Part shown: positions 32,372 to 40,899 of the stretch, in pieces | Layout of the letters: every line of letters starts with the position of its first letter | Numbering within the stretch: position 1 is the first letter of the stretch | NCBI GenBank assembly: GCA_900604495.1 | Contig: UWOR01000004.1 | Location: 1-64,000, forward strand | Source of the DNA: Desulfovibrio sp. Marseille-P6017 | GTDB taxonomy: Bacteria; Bacillota_A; Clostridia; Peptostreptococcales; Peptostreptococcaceae | Length of the DNA: 64,000 nucleotides | Direction of reading: 5' to 3' | Made by a program: the position numbers and the translations under genes | Notes under the pieces: model-generated | The model's input: the letters and a program-made list of their open reading frames with translations, nothing else | What the model was told of the DNA's origin: nothing | The model's database searches: none

Positions 32372-33160
32372 ATGCTAAGAGTAGATGAACCGCATTATAA
32401 AAAAAATATGCTTAGATTAGCTTTATTTATAGGAGAATTAATGCTATCCAATGGAGCTGAAACTTATCGTGTTGAAGATACACTAAAAAGGATTTGTAAA
32501 TCTAGGGGGTTTAATCATATTAATGTATTTATTACTCCTACAGTTATAATTATTTCAGATGATAGATTTGATGGGTATTCTTTCATGAAAACTATCAATC
32601 GTAGAGCAATAAATTTAGGAAGAATAGCACTTATAAATGATTTTTCAAGAGATTTTGTAAAAAACACAGATATGACTATAGAAGACTCTATGGCTAGATT
32701 AAAGGAAATAGCAAGTTTCAATGCATATCCAACTTGGCTTATATACGTATTTACAGGATTAGGATCTGCTTCATTTGCTTACTTAGTAGGTGGAAACACT
32801 ACATTTGATTTTGTATTAACATTTTTGGTTTCAATAGTAGCAGCTATTGTATATGACCAATTAATAAAAATAAGTTACATACCAACATTTTGTTGTTTAA
32901 TTTCATCAATACTAATGGCAGCATCAGGTGTAATGCTTACAGAATTAGGATTTTTAACAACTCCTAAAATGCTTATTGTTGGCTCAATAATGCCACTACT
33001 ACCTGGGGTTCCATTTATAAAGGGTGTACGTGACTTAATAGCCGGAGATTTAATGTCTGGAGTTGTACGATTCTTCGATGCAACAATAATTTTTATCTCA
33101 ATCGCTGCTGGAGTTGGGTTTGTACTTGAAATGTGGTTTAGAATGGGAGGTGCTTTATAA
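32372..33160 (+). CDS. Threonine/serine exporter ThrE, N-terminal-type subunit
   Basis: A 262-residue protein of the DUF1212 half of the ThrE exporter. The soluble N-terminal part has LSNGAETYRVEDTLKRIC, the family signature, followed by about five membrane helices from residue 120 on. In Corynebacterium ThrE this half is fused to a second membrane domain; here the second half is a separate gene that overlaps by one base (TAATG). The two probably form one complex that exports small neutral amino acids. CGGGAGGTG precedes the ATG. Confidence 0.88.
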   Translation: MLRVDEPHYKKNMLRLALFIGELMLSNGAETYRVEDTLKRICKSRGFNHINVFITPTVIIISDDRFDGYSFMKTINRRAINLGRIALINDFSRDFVKNTDMTIEDSMARLKEIASFNAYPTWLIYVFTGLGSASFAYLVGGNTTFDFVLTFLVSIVAAIVYDQLIKISYIPTFCCLISSILMAASGVMLTELGFLTTPKMLIVGSIMPLLPGVPFIKGVRDLIAGDLMSGVVRFFDATIIFISIAAGVGFVLEMWFRMGGAL

Positions 33161-33657
33161 TGTTAAATATACCACTTTACTTAAACTTCACCTTTGCATT
33201 TTTAGCAACTGTAGGTTTTGGAGTATTTTTCAACGCACCAAAAATATCCTTACTTCCATCAGGAATAACAGGAGGAATTGGCTGGTTATTTTATATATTC
33301 CTATTTAGATTTAGTGAAAACGAAGTATTCGCAACATTCTTTGCAGCAAGCTTCGTAGCACTATGTGGAGAAATACTAGCAAGAAAACTAAAAAACCCTG
33401 CCACAGTATTCATCATACCAGGAATACTACCACTAGCACCAGGGCTTGGAATATACAACACAATGCTATACATGGTCCAAAAAGAATTCGAACTAGGACT
33501 ATCAAAAGGAGTAGACACACTATCAATAAGTGCATCAATAGCACTAGGAATACTAGTAGTAACTTCAATAGTCAACACTTACAATATACTAAACAGAAGA
33601 AGACTAATAAGAAAACTAAAACCAATAAGTTCACATATAAAAAAAGATATTAACTAA
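33160..33657 (+). CDS. Threonine/serine exporter, C-terminal-type subunit
   Basis: A 165-residue membrane protein with about five helices, of the ThrE C-terminal half (DUF3815/YjjB-like). Segments typical of the family are GFGVFFNAPK, ITGGIGWLFY, ARKLKNPATVFIIPGILPLAPG, and GLGIYNTMLYMV. Its ATG shares a base with the stop of the preceding subunit, so synthesis is coupled. The stop codon lies in the loop of the terminator that follows. Confidence 0.88.
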   Translation: MLNIPLYLNFTFAFLATVGFGVFFNAPKISLLPSGITGGIGWLFYIFLFRFSENEVFATFFAASFVALCGEILARKLKNPATVFIIPGILPLAPGLGIYNTMLYMVQKEFELGLSKGVDTLSISASIALGILVVTSIVNTYNILNRRRLIRKLKPISSHIKKDIN

Positions 33658-33673
33658 GTTAATATCTTTTTTA
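33639..33673 (+). terminator. Terminator of the thrE pair
   Basis: AAAAAAGATATTAAC pairs with GTTAATATCTTTTTT with only TAA plus flanking bases as loop. The hairpin overlaps the last codons of the gene. Confidence 0.85.
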
Positions 33674-33702
33674 TTTTATCTCCCCACCCCTTAATCCTGC
33701 AT

Positions 33703-33806
33703 AGTATCTGGGCCTAGCCAGAAAAAATTAAAAATTCCAGATCATTTGCAGAGTTTTTTTATCTGCATGACCTGGAATTTTTTATTTTTCTGGCGGACCC
33801 GACTAC
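33703..33806 (+). repeat. Dispersed structured hairpin, copy C
   Basis: The main stem runs from GCCAGA (33717) to TCTGGC (33794). The head is CAT, bulge TT, GCAGA, loop, TCTGC, ATG. An outer arm pairs GTA and GGG on the left with ACCC and TAC on the right, and AGTATCTGG stands where other copies have AGTACCTGG or AGTACCAG. It lies between converging genes. Its 3' end covers the stop codon of the transporter gene at 33803. Confidence 0.75.
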
Positions 33807-35110
33807 ATCAAGACCTTAAGAAGAACGCTTGCAACTATTAGTATAAGTGCCCCACATATACGAGTAGCAATCTGAGCAAAAGGAATTAGCTCCATTCTAT
33901 TAGAAGCAGATAAAACAGCAACATCACCTGTTCCACCCATATTAGTCGTACAAAGACCAGCTGTTATAGAAGACTCTATAGGATAAAATCCTACTAACTT
34001 TCCACCTACACCAGCTCCAACTGCTACTCCTGAAACAACAACAAAGACTAATAATAAATAAAGTGGACTTATTGCATTCACAACTGCATTTAAATCTATC
34101 ATTGAAATTCCTATACCTACTAATAAAGCACTAGTCAAATTAGTCATTACAAATTGTCCCCATTGATTTGCACTTTGTTCTAAGTTTTCAGGTATAATTC
34201 CTATTATCTTACTAAATGCGACTGCTATTATCATCCATGCATAAGCATGTATACCTGGAACTAGCTTCCCAATTAAAGTTCCAAGTGTCAAATATGTAAT
34301 AGATAATAATAGACCTATTCCTAACATTCTTAAATTTAACTTATTACTTTTCTTTTCATCTAAATCACTAGAATCATTTTTCATAAGCTTGCCATTTCCA
34401 GACCAACTTGGCTTTACTGTTCCTATTTTCGCAATTATACCTGCACCTATTATAGCCATTACATTTCCTAAAGTAGATGCTGGTATCATTACTGAAAGAA
34501 GTTGAGAAGTTTCTGTTCCTAGAGCTTGAGAGTACATATTAGATAAAGGAATTACTCCTGCTCCCATTCCTCCTCCCATCATAGGAATTGCTACAAACAT
34601 TATAGCTTCTTTAAATCCATATCCTACTACACTTCCAACTATACCAACTAGTATTAAAGCAAAAGTTATTGCACAAATTGCAACTGGTAAAAATCTTACT
34701 GATGCTTTTATTAAAAGTTGTCTATTCATTCCAAGTATACTACCTGTTATAAGTGCTGCTATATAAAAGTTTAAAAAACCTACATCATTCATAAAAAAAT
34801 CAACATTTTCAACTACTGAAGTTGGCATTATATTAAAGGTAACCATTGCTGCCGATGCAAATATACAAACTATAGCGCCTCCTCCAAGATAAGTTTTTAC
34901 AATTGGAGTTCTATTCCCAATTTCATTAAATGCTCCACCTAAAACTATCATTATTGCTAAAGCTCCTACCATGCCACTTGGTAGGTTATCTGTAAATGTT
35001 GCTATCAATACCACTAAGGATACTAAAGCAAATGACAATAAACTCATTCCGTATATTTCTATCCCCTGTTTCTTAACTACATCATTATTATTTCCAATAG
35101 CCCCTTGCAT
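33803..35110 (-). CDS. 2-hydroxycarboxylate transporter (malate/citrate type)
   Basis: A 435-residue membrane protein of the 2HCT family (CitS, MaeN, CimH), which carries malate, citrate or lactate in symport with sodium or protons or by exchange. It has about 11 helices and two reentrant Gly-rich loops, MMGGGMGAGVIPLSNMY and CTTNMGGTGDVAVLSASNRM, the two GGxG-type motifs of the family. It lies 12 bases after the malic enzyme gene, and a CitA/CitB-like two-component system is next door, so malate is the most likely substrate. Confidence 0.92.
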   Translation of the reverse strand: MQGAIGNNNDVVKKQGIEIYGMSLLSFALVSLVVLIATFTDNLPSGMVGALAIMIVLGGAFNEIGNRTPIVKTYLGGGAIVCIFASAAMVTFNIMPTSVVENVDFFMNDVGFLNFYIAALITGSILGMNRQLLIKASVRFLPVAICAITFALILVGIVGSVVGYGFKEAIMFVAIPMMGGGMGAGVIPLSNMYSQALGTETSQLLSVMIPASTLGNVMAIIGAGIIAKIGTVKPSWSGNGKLMKNDSSDLDEKKSNKLNLRMLGIGLLLSITYLTLGTLIGKLVPGIHAYAWMIIAVAFSKIIGIIPENLEQSANQWGQFVMTNLTSALLVGIGISMIDLNAVVNAISPLYLLLVFVVVSGVAVGAGVGGKLVGFYPIESSITAGLCTTNMGGTGDVAVLSASNRMELIPFAQIATRICGALILIVASVLLKVLM

Positions 35111-35122
35111 TTATATCACCTC

Positions 35123-36322
35123 TTATACTAACTCAATTTGAGATTCTTTGTATAACTTTGATATACCTTGTTTTATTGCTATATTTCCAACTTCTTTTGC
35201 AACTATTTCAGCTACTCTTTTATCAAATGCACCTGGTATTATATATTCTTCATTTAATTCACTTTCATCTATTATACTTGCTATTGCTCTTGCTGCTGCA
35301 ACCTTCATTTCTTCTGTGATATCAGTTGCACAAACATCTAGTGCTCCTCTAAATATTCCTGGGAATACTAATACATTGTTTATTTGGTTAGGGAAATCTG
35401 ATCTTCCTGTTGCTATTACTCTAGCTCCACCTTTTTTAGCTTCATTAGGCATTATTTCTGGAGTTGGATTTGCCATTGCAAATACTATAGAATCTTTATT
35501 CATTGTAGATATCATTTCTGCTGTAACACAGTTTGGTCCTGATACTCCTATGAATACATCTTTATTTTTTATTACTTCTTTTAAGCTTCCTTTTTCATTA
35601 TACTTGTTAGTTATTTTAGCCATATCTGCTTGAGCATCATTCATCCACTCTTCACCTACAGCTACTGCACCTTCTCTATTTACAAGTACTATATTTCCTA
35701 CATTAAATTGTAAAAGTAATTTAGCTATAGATATTCCAGCTGAGCCTGCTCCATTTATTACAACATTAGCATCTTCCATATTTTTTCCTACTAATTTTAA
35801 TGCGTTTAATAATCCTGCTGCAACTACTATCGCTGTTCCATGTTGGTCATCATGGAATACTGGTATATCTAGTTCTTCTTTTAATCTTCTTTCTATTTCA
35901 AAACATCTAGGTGCTCCTATATCTTCTAGGTTTATTCCTCCAAATGTTGGTGCTATATATTTTACTGTTTTTACTATTTCATCTACATCTTTTGTATCTA
36001 AACATATTGGAAATGCGTCTACATTTGCAAACTCTTTGAATAGTATTGATTTTCCTTCCATTACTGGCATTGCTGCTTGTGGTCCTATATCTCCTAACCC
36101 TAGTACTGCAGTTCCATCTGATACTACTGCTACTAAGTTCCCTTTTGCTGTGTATTTATATACGTCTTCTTTATTTTGGTGTATCCTTCTACATGGTTCT
36201 GCTACTCCTGGTGTGTATGCTGTACTTAAGTCTTCTCTTGTTTCTACTTTTACTTTTGATGTGACACTTATTTTTCCTTTATTATTTTCATGCATTTCTA
36301 ATGCTAATTTATTGTAATCCAT
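35123..36322 (-). CDS. NAD(P)-dependent malic enzyme
   Basis: Oxidatively decarboxylates malate to pyruvate and CO2. This short bacterial form has 399 residues. Catalytic Tyr is in AYTPGVAEP, catalytic Lys in the YTAKGNLVAVVSDG segment, metal ligands in the DDQHGTAIV and PTFGGINLEDIGAPRCFEIE segments, and the nucleotide-binding GAGSAGISIAKLL is at about residue 190. AGGGAGG precedes the ATG. It is the first gene of a two-gene operon with the 2HCT transporter. A perfect AT-rich dyad lies about 65 bases upstream of the start. Confidence 0.94.
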   Translation of the reverse strand: MDYNKLALEMHENNKGKISVTSKVKVETREDLSTAYTPGVAEPCRRIHQNKEDVYKYTAKGNLVAVVSDGTAVLGLGDIGPQAAMPVMEGKSILFKEFANVDAFPICLDTKDVDEIVKTVKYIAPTFGGINLEDIGAPRCFEIERRLKEELDIPVFHDDQHGTAIVVAAGLLNALKLVGKNMEDANVVINGAGSAGISIAKLLLQFNVGNIVLVNREGAVAVGEEWMNDAQADMAKITNKYNEKGSLKEVIKNKDVFIGVSGPNCVTAEMISTMNKDSIVFAMANPTPEIMPNEAKKGGARVIATGRSDFPNQINNVLVFPGIFRGALDVCATDITEEMKVAAARAIASIIDESELNEEYIIPGAFDKRVAEIVAKEVGNIAIKQGISKLYKESQIELV

Positions 36323-36385
36323 TTTATTCCTCCCTATGATTTGTTTTTCTTTATGGTTATATAGTACAAAAAACGTTCTCCTAAG

Positions 36386-36406
36386 TATATATTTTGAAAA
36401 TATATA
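36386..36406. promoter_or_regulatory. Candidate operator upstream of malic enzyme
   Basis: A perfect 21-base dyad, TATATATTTT, central G, AAAATATATA. It stands 64-84 bases upstream of the malic enzyme start and close to the genes for a CitB-type regulator. CitB/DcuR-family regulators use AT-rich sites, so binding by the regulator at 36702-37388 is plausible but not shown. Confidence 0.4.
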
Positions 36407-36437
36407 AACCCTTTAGTAAGTATTGTTCATAGGACTA

Positions 36438-36549
36438 TTCGAAATACGGCAATGGGTGGGGAGATGTGATTGGCTTCCATGCAGCAAATGGCGCTGCAAA
36501 TATCAGTCCAATTCACATTCTCCACCACTTCATTGCAATGTACTTCGAA
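36438..36549 (-). repeat. Dispersed structured hairpin, copy D
   Basis: Minus-strand orientation, in the 379-base gap between the malic enzyme and its regulator. Outer arms are TTCGAA with TTCGAA (36438 and 36544) and CAATG with CATTG. The main stem joins GTGGTGGAG to CTCCCCAC. The head reads TAT, bulge TT, GCAGC, loop, GCTGC, ATG, with a T-G wobble replacing the usual C-G. An AGTAC box lies in the 5' arm. The rest of the gap to 36701 is AT-rich without a visible gene. Confidence 0.75.
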
Positions 36550-36701
36550 TATATTGAAGGGCGGTGGTATGTTAGAGTAGGTTTTGGTTTTATCTTTTAG
36601 ATTTTTTACTTTGCCGTAGGCATTTATTTTTCGTTTACATATTATTTATATATAATTAATTTATATAATACTTATCTCTATAAAGTAATTTATTATAGTA
36701 A

Positions 36702-37388
36702 CTATATTGAACTATTTGAGTTGCATGTTATTTTGTATTTTATGCTTGGTCTTCCTCCTGTTGAGTAGTCTATTTCACTTGTTATTTCGTTTGTTTCTAC
36801 CATGTAGTTCATGTATCTTCTTACTGTTACTCTTGATAGGCCTACGTGTTCTGCTATTTCTTCGCTTGTGCTTTTGGTATTTATATTTTTTCTCATGTAT
36901 TCTCTTATTTTCTCTAGTGTTTTTTCATTTAGTCCTTTTTTGATGATTGTTTTATTTGTTTTAGTGTTTATTAATGAATCTATGTCTCTTTGACTAAATG
37001 TTTGATTTTCATTTATTAGTTGATATTTTTTTAAGAATTTTTTTAATGCATTTATGAATCTATCGTATTCAAATGGCTTTACTAAGTAATCTAATATTCC
37101 TAGACTTAATATTTCTTTTAGTGATTCGGTTTCTTTTGCTGCTGTTACCATGATTACATCTGTTTGTATGTTGTTTTTCCTTATTTCTCTTAAAACTTCT
37201 ATTCCATTTAGTTTAGGCATGTATACGTCTAGTATTATTAAGTCTATTTTTTCTTTATTTAAAATTTCTAATGCTTCTTTCCCATTATTGCAAATGTTAC
37301 TTACTTTAAATTCTTGTAATTGTTCTATGTATGTTTTATCTATTTTGGCAACCATAGGATCATCTTCTACTATAAGTACTTTTATCAT
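36702..37388 (-). CDS. CitB/DcuR-family response regulator
   Basis: A 228-residue two-component regulator. The receiver domain (1-120) has VEDDP, the phosphoacceptor Asp in LIILDVYMPKLNG (about residue 54), and Lys in LVKPFEYDR. The C-terminal helix-turn-helix is SEEIAEHVGLSRVTVRRYM, as in CitB, DcuR and MalR proteins that control organic-acid use. It starts 27 bases after the sensor kinase gene ends. The nearby malic enzyme and 2HCT transporter are the probable targets. Confidence 0.92.
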   Translation of the reverse strand: MIKVLIVEDDPMVAKIDKTYIEQLQEFKVSNICNNGKEALEILNKEKIDLIILDVYMPKLNGIEVLREIRKNNIQTDVIMVTAAKETESLKEILSLGILDYLVKPFEYDRFINALKKFLKKYQLINENQTFSQRDIDSLINTKTNKTIIKKGLNEKTLEKIREYMRKNINTKSTSEEIAEHVGLSRVTVRRYMNYMVETNEITSEIDYSTGGRPSIKYKITCNSNSSI

Positions 37389-37415
37389 AATTTTACCTCA
37401 TGTATTTTTAAATAT

Positions 37416-39005
37416 TTAATTATGCTTATTACTGATTCTTATTGTAAAGCAACTTCCTTCATTTTCTTCACTTTCTATGTCAATTTCTCCATTATGTGTT
37501 TCTACTATATTTTTAATTAAATATAGTCCTGTTCCCCTGCTACTTCCTTTTGTTGAAAATCCTTTTTGATAGATTTTTTCTATATTTTCTTCTTTTATTC
37601 CTTTTCCCGTATCGTGTACATTTATTATTAAGTTTTCATTATCATTATATACTAAAAGACTTATTTCTTTAAAATCATCATCTTTTTCATTTATACTATC
37701 AATTGAGTTTTCTATTAAGTTACCTAAAACTGTTATTAAATCATTTCTACTTAAGTATTTATTGTTATTCTCTAAGTAACTCTTTGGATATATATTAAGT
37801 TTTATACCAATTTCTTTAGCTCTACTTACCTTTCCAATAAGTAATGCAGCTATTGTTGGATCTTTTATTTTGCTAATTATATTACTAGTTGATTCTCTTT
37901 GAACTTCATTTATATTGCTTATATATGACTTTGCTTCATCTACCTTATTTATCTGTAAAAGACCTAATATAACATGTAGTTTATTCATAAACTCATGAGT
38001 ATTTGCTCTTAATGCATCTATTATTTGATTAACTCCAGTTAACTCCTCTGCTAACTTTGTAACTTCTGTTTTATTTCTAAATATACAAACTGCTCCTATA
38101 GCCTTATTGTTTTCTATTATAGGTATTCTATCAGTGATTATTTTAACATCTTCTATTGTCATATGCTGACTATACTGACCTTTTTTACTTTCTATAACAT
38201 CTAATAAATTAGTTTGTGGAAACACATCTTTTATAAATTTACCTTCAACATTATCTTCTTTTATATTTAACATATTAAGAGCTGCATCATTAAAAACAAT
38301 TATTTTACCTTCATCATCAATTGCAATAATACCTTCTTCTAGCGAAGATAATACTTCTTGTCTTTGAAGATATAATTTAGTAAACTGCTCTGGCTCATAT
38401 CCAAGTAAAGTTCTTTTTATACCTTTTGAAATGATTAATGATATTACTATACCTAAGCTAAAAATAATACTTCCAACGATAATATAGTTCTTCAGAATAT
38501 CACTAATAACTTTATTAATACTTTCAGTAAGAGTACTTACCATTATAAAACCAATCTGATTATTATCTTTATCCAAAACAGGAGTGAAGTATCGTTTTTG
38601 ATTTCCCAAAGTACCTGTCGCTTCAGAAAGATAGCTTTCTCCACTCATAATAACGGAACTCTCATCTCCACCTACAAATCTCTTACCTATATTCTCCTTA
38701 CTAGGATGGTAAATCCTAGTCCCATCATTATTAGCCACAACAATAATATCAACATCATCAATACGAGAGATAATATCATCTAGGTAGTTTGTAAAATTAT
38801 CACTAGAAGTACCACTTTCTAAACTATTAATAACCAAAGGATTTCTAGAAAGCATCTGCCCTACATTAACAATATTATTCTCAATCTTATCAACAAAAAT
38901 ATCAGTACTAAACCTCATAGTAATGCCCAAGGTAATAACCAAAACAGCAAACACAACAACAATATTCCCAAAGGTAATCTTACCTTGCAAAGACATCTTT
39001 CTCAT
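37416..39005 (-). CDS. CitA/DcuS-family sensor histidine kinase
   Basis: A 529-residue membrane sensor. A helix at about 13-35 is followed by an extracytoplasmic PDC-type domain (about 36-170) with IYHPSKENIGKRFVGGDE, the segment that lines the dicarboxylate/citrate site in this family. A second helix (173-193) leads to a PAS domain (about 215-310), a phosphoacceptor region ANTHEFMNKLHV, and an ATPase domain with NLIENSIDSI, DTGKGI and KGFSTKGSSRGTGLYL. All catalytic boxes are present. The ligand is likely external malate or a related acid. AAGGAG precedes the ATG. Confidence 0.92.
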   Translation of the reverse strand: MRKMSLQGKITFGNIVVVFAVLVITLGITMRFSTDIFVDKIENNIVNVGQMLSRNPLVINSLESGTSSDNFTNYLDDIISRIDDVDIIVVANNDGTRIYHPSKENIGKRFVGGDESSVIMSGESYLSEATGTLGNQKRYFTPVLDKDNNQIGFIMVSTLTESINKVISDILKNYIIVGSIIFSLGIVISLIISKGIKRTLLGYEPEQFTKLYLQRQEVLSSLEEGIIAIDDEGKIIVFNDAALNMLNIKEDNVEGKFIKDVFPQTNLLDVIESKKGQYSQHMTIEDVKIITDRIPIIENNKAIGAVCIFRNKTEVTKLAEELTGVNQIIDALRANTHEFMNKLHVILGLLQINKVDEAKSYISNINEVQRESTSNIISKIKDPTIAALLIGKVSRAKEIGIKLNIYPKSYLENNNKYLSRNDLITVLGNLIENSIDSINEKDDDFKEISLLVYNDNENLIINVHDTGKGIKEENIEKIYQKGFSTKGSSRGTGLYLIKNIVETHNGEIDIESEENEGSCFTIRISNKHN

Positions 39006-39150
39006 AAAAAACTCCTTAAAAAATCTTTAATCTACATAAATAATACCACTACCATATTTCTATATCCATTTTATTTAATGTCTTTCCCTATTTTTATTAA
39101 TTTTTTTTATTAATTTTCATCCCCCTAAAAAATTTTGATAAGTAGCTACG

Positions 39151-39279
39151 GTAGTTTTTAACTCAGCACAAAAAAGGTGGATGTGAATATATTAATTTCC
39201 TGACATTCGCAGCATCACTTCGCTGCATGTCAGAAATTAATATATCAAATCCACCCGGTGCTCGAGCCTCAAAAACTAC
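39151..39279 (+). repeat. Dispersed structured hairpin, copy E
   Basis: Shows the nested helices most clearly. P1 is GTAGTTTTT with AAAAACTAC, P2 is AGCAC with GTGCT, and P3 starts GGTGGAT and ends ATCCACC with over 30 paired positions. The head is CAT, bulge TC, GCAGC, loop, GCTGC, ATG. Internal loops separate P1, P2 and P3. It ends 10 bases from the stop codon of the gene at 39289. Confidence 0.8.
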
Positions 39280-39288
39280 ACGCCACCC

Positions 39289-39711
39289 CTACTTCTCAAT
39301 ACCTTTTAACAAAGCTTCTTTAAGTTTTTCTCCTTTAGCAGATGTTATTACATTTTGTTTTACCATATTATTTATATTTTCATTTATCATTTCTTTTAAT
39401 CTTGCATCTCTTTCAGATTTATTGTACTCTTCTATCTTTTTAACATCATCTACAGTTAGTACACCAGATTCTTGTAGTTGTTGAAGTGTTTCTTCATATG
39501 GTCCTTTACCTCTTCTACAACCATGTTTTTCAGGGGCTACTGCACTAGTTTCTGTTGTACTAGTAGTCTGAGCTGATACATAAGTTTCTTTAGTATAAGC
39601 TGCATTCGCTTCTTCTAAATCTCCTTTATTAAGGCCTTCTTTTACTATTCCTATTGCTAGAACTACAAGAGCAACCACTGTTACTGTTATTATTTTTCCT
39701 TTGCTATACAT
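39289..39711 (-). CDS. Single-pass membrane protein of unknown function
   Basis: Unrecognised 140-residue protein. A helix at residues 7-23 could be a signal-anchor. It is followed by an Ala/Thr/Ser-rich stretch (about 35-60), a single Cys in HGCRRGKGPYEET, and a charged helical C-terminal half that looks like a small four-helix or coiled domain (VKKIEEYNKSERDARLKEM). AAAGGAGG precedes the ATG. It lies between the malate sensor gene and the gfr-like operon but shares no obvious role with either. Confidence 0.6.
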   Translation of the reverse strand: MYSKGKIITVTVVALVVLAIGIVKEGLNKGDLEEANAAYTKETYVSAQTTSTTETSAVAPEKHGCRRGKGPYEETLQQLQESGVLTVDDVKKIEEYNKSERDARLKEMINENINNMVKQNVITSAKGEKLKEALLKGIEK

Positions 39712-39802
39712 TAAAAATTCCTCCTTTAATTTTGGTTTACTCTTATATTTTCCAATAACCTTAATTTAACCTTAAATTTTGGAAAAATTTTAAGGTTATA
39801 TA

Positions 39803-39846
39803 AAAAAGGATTAGCATTTGGATAAAACTCACAAATGCTAATCCTT
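39803..39846 (-). terminator. Terminator of the gfr-like operon
   Basis: AAGGATTAGCATTTG pairs exactly with CAAATGCTAATCCTT, followed on the minus strand by six T residues. It lies just past the last SIS-domain gene. Confidence 0.88.
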
Positions 39847-39861
39847 CTATTATGTTAATAA

Positions 39862-40872
39862 TTAATAAGCAAATTGACGGTAGTAACGACGTATATCTAA
39901 AGAGTGACCTGTATTATCTTCAAAGTGGAAAGCTAAGCGGTCAACTAAAAGTGTTGATATTATAGTTGGTGCTAATATCCAACGGAATTTATCATCTATA
40001 CCTTCTAACTCATAATCTTTACTATCTATTACAGTAAATTTATTAGTATATTTTTCAACAAATCTTTCAACTCTATTGTCTATTTCACGGCATTTGCCTT
40101 CTCCCTTAACTAAGAATACACAAACATCGTCTTCAACTAATTCTAATGTTCCATGGAAAAATTCTGCTGAAGTTACTGATTTAGTTCTTAGCCATTGCAT
40201 TTCTTCTAATAAACACATAGAGAATAAATAAGTTTCTCCCCATGTTTCTCCTCCACCAATCCACATCATATATGGTTCTTGATAGTACTTCTTAGCTATA
40301 TCAGCTGCAATAGGATCAAATTTCGCCTTAGCTTTTATTAGATTTTCTGGTAATTTTTCAAGTTGATCTGCAAATTCACTATATTCTTCAAAGTCACCAT
40401 TATTATTTAATAATCTAAAGAAGAACCAGTATAATAACATATATTCATACTCAACACCATTCTCATGTCTCATAGGAATTAAGTATTCACTACACTCTGC
40501 TAATGGAGATTCTGGATTTTTTGTAAGACAAACTACTGTTATACCTTGTTCTTTACACCATTTAGCAATTTCAACAGTTTCCTTAGTGTCTCCTGATTTA
40601 GACATTGTTACAACTATAGAATCTTTACCTAAACTTTTATGACCTCTTAATAATAGTTCAGCTGCTTGTTCTACAAATACTGGTAATGTAGTTGTTTGCT
40701 TTGCCATTTCACCTATAGCCATCATTGGTGCTAAACTTCCACCAACTGCTGTAAAGAATATATTTTTATATCCCCTTTTACTTAATTCATCTGCTGCTCT
40801 TTCTGCATCTACTCTTGCTTCACATATTAATTTCATACTTGTTCTGTACTCTTGTCCATTGAATTTTAACAT
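39862..40872 (-). CDS. SIS-domain deglycase, GfrF/FrlB-like
   Basis: A 336-residue protein with two SIS folds, like fructoselysine-6-phosphate deglycase (FrlB, GfrF) and the isomerase half of GlmS. Sugar-phosphate-binding Ser/Thr loops are AVGGSLAPMMAIGE and VTMSKSGDTKETVE. TSAEFFHGTLELVED holds the conserved Glu and His. It is the last gene of a mannose-family PTS operon. By analogy with Salmonella gfr it would split fructoselysine 6-phosphate into glucose 6-phosphate and lysine. The exact substrate is inferred from gene order. Confidence 0.82.
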   Translation of the reverse strand: MLKFNGQEYRTSMKLICEARVDAERAADELSKRGYKNIFFTAVGGSLAPMMAIGEMAKQTTTLPVFVEQAAELLLRGHKSLGKDSIVVTMSKSGDTKETVEIAKWCKEQGITVVCLTKNPESPLAECSEYLIPMRHENGVEYEYMLLYWFFFRLLNNNGDFEEYSEFADQLEKLPENLIKAKAKFDPIAADIAKKYYQEPYMMWIGGGETWGETYLFSMCLLEEMQWLRTKSVTSAEFFHGTLELVEDDVCVFLVKGEGKCREIDNRVERFVEKYTNKFTVIDSKDYELEGIDDKFRWILAPTIISTLLVDRLAFHFEDNTGHSLDIRRYYRQFAY

Positions 40873-40899
40873 TATTAAATCCCCCTAAGTTTATGTATT

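Noticed and set aside
36386..36406. AT dyad as an intrinsic terminator
   Set aside because: It has no loop or T-run and lies upstream of a gene start.
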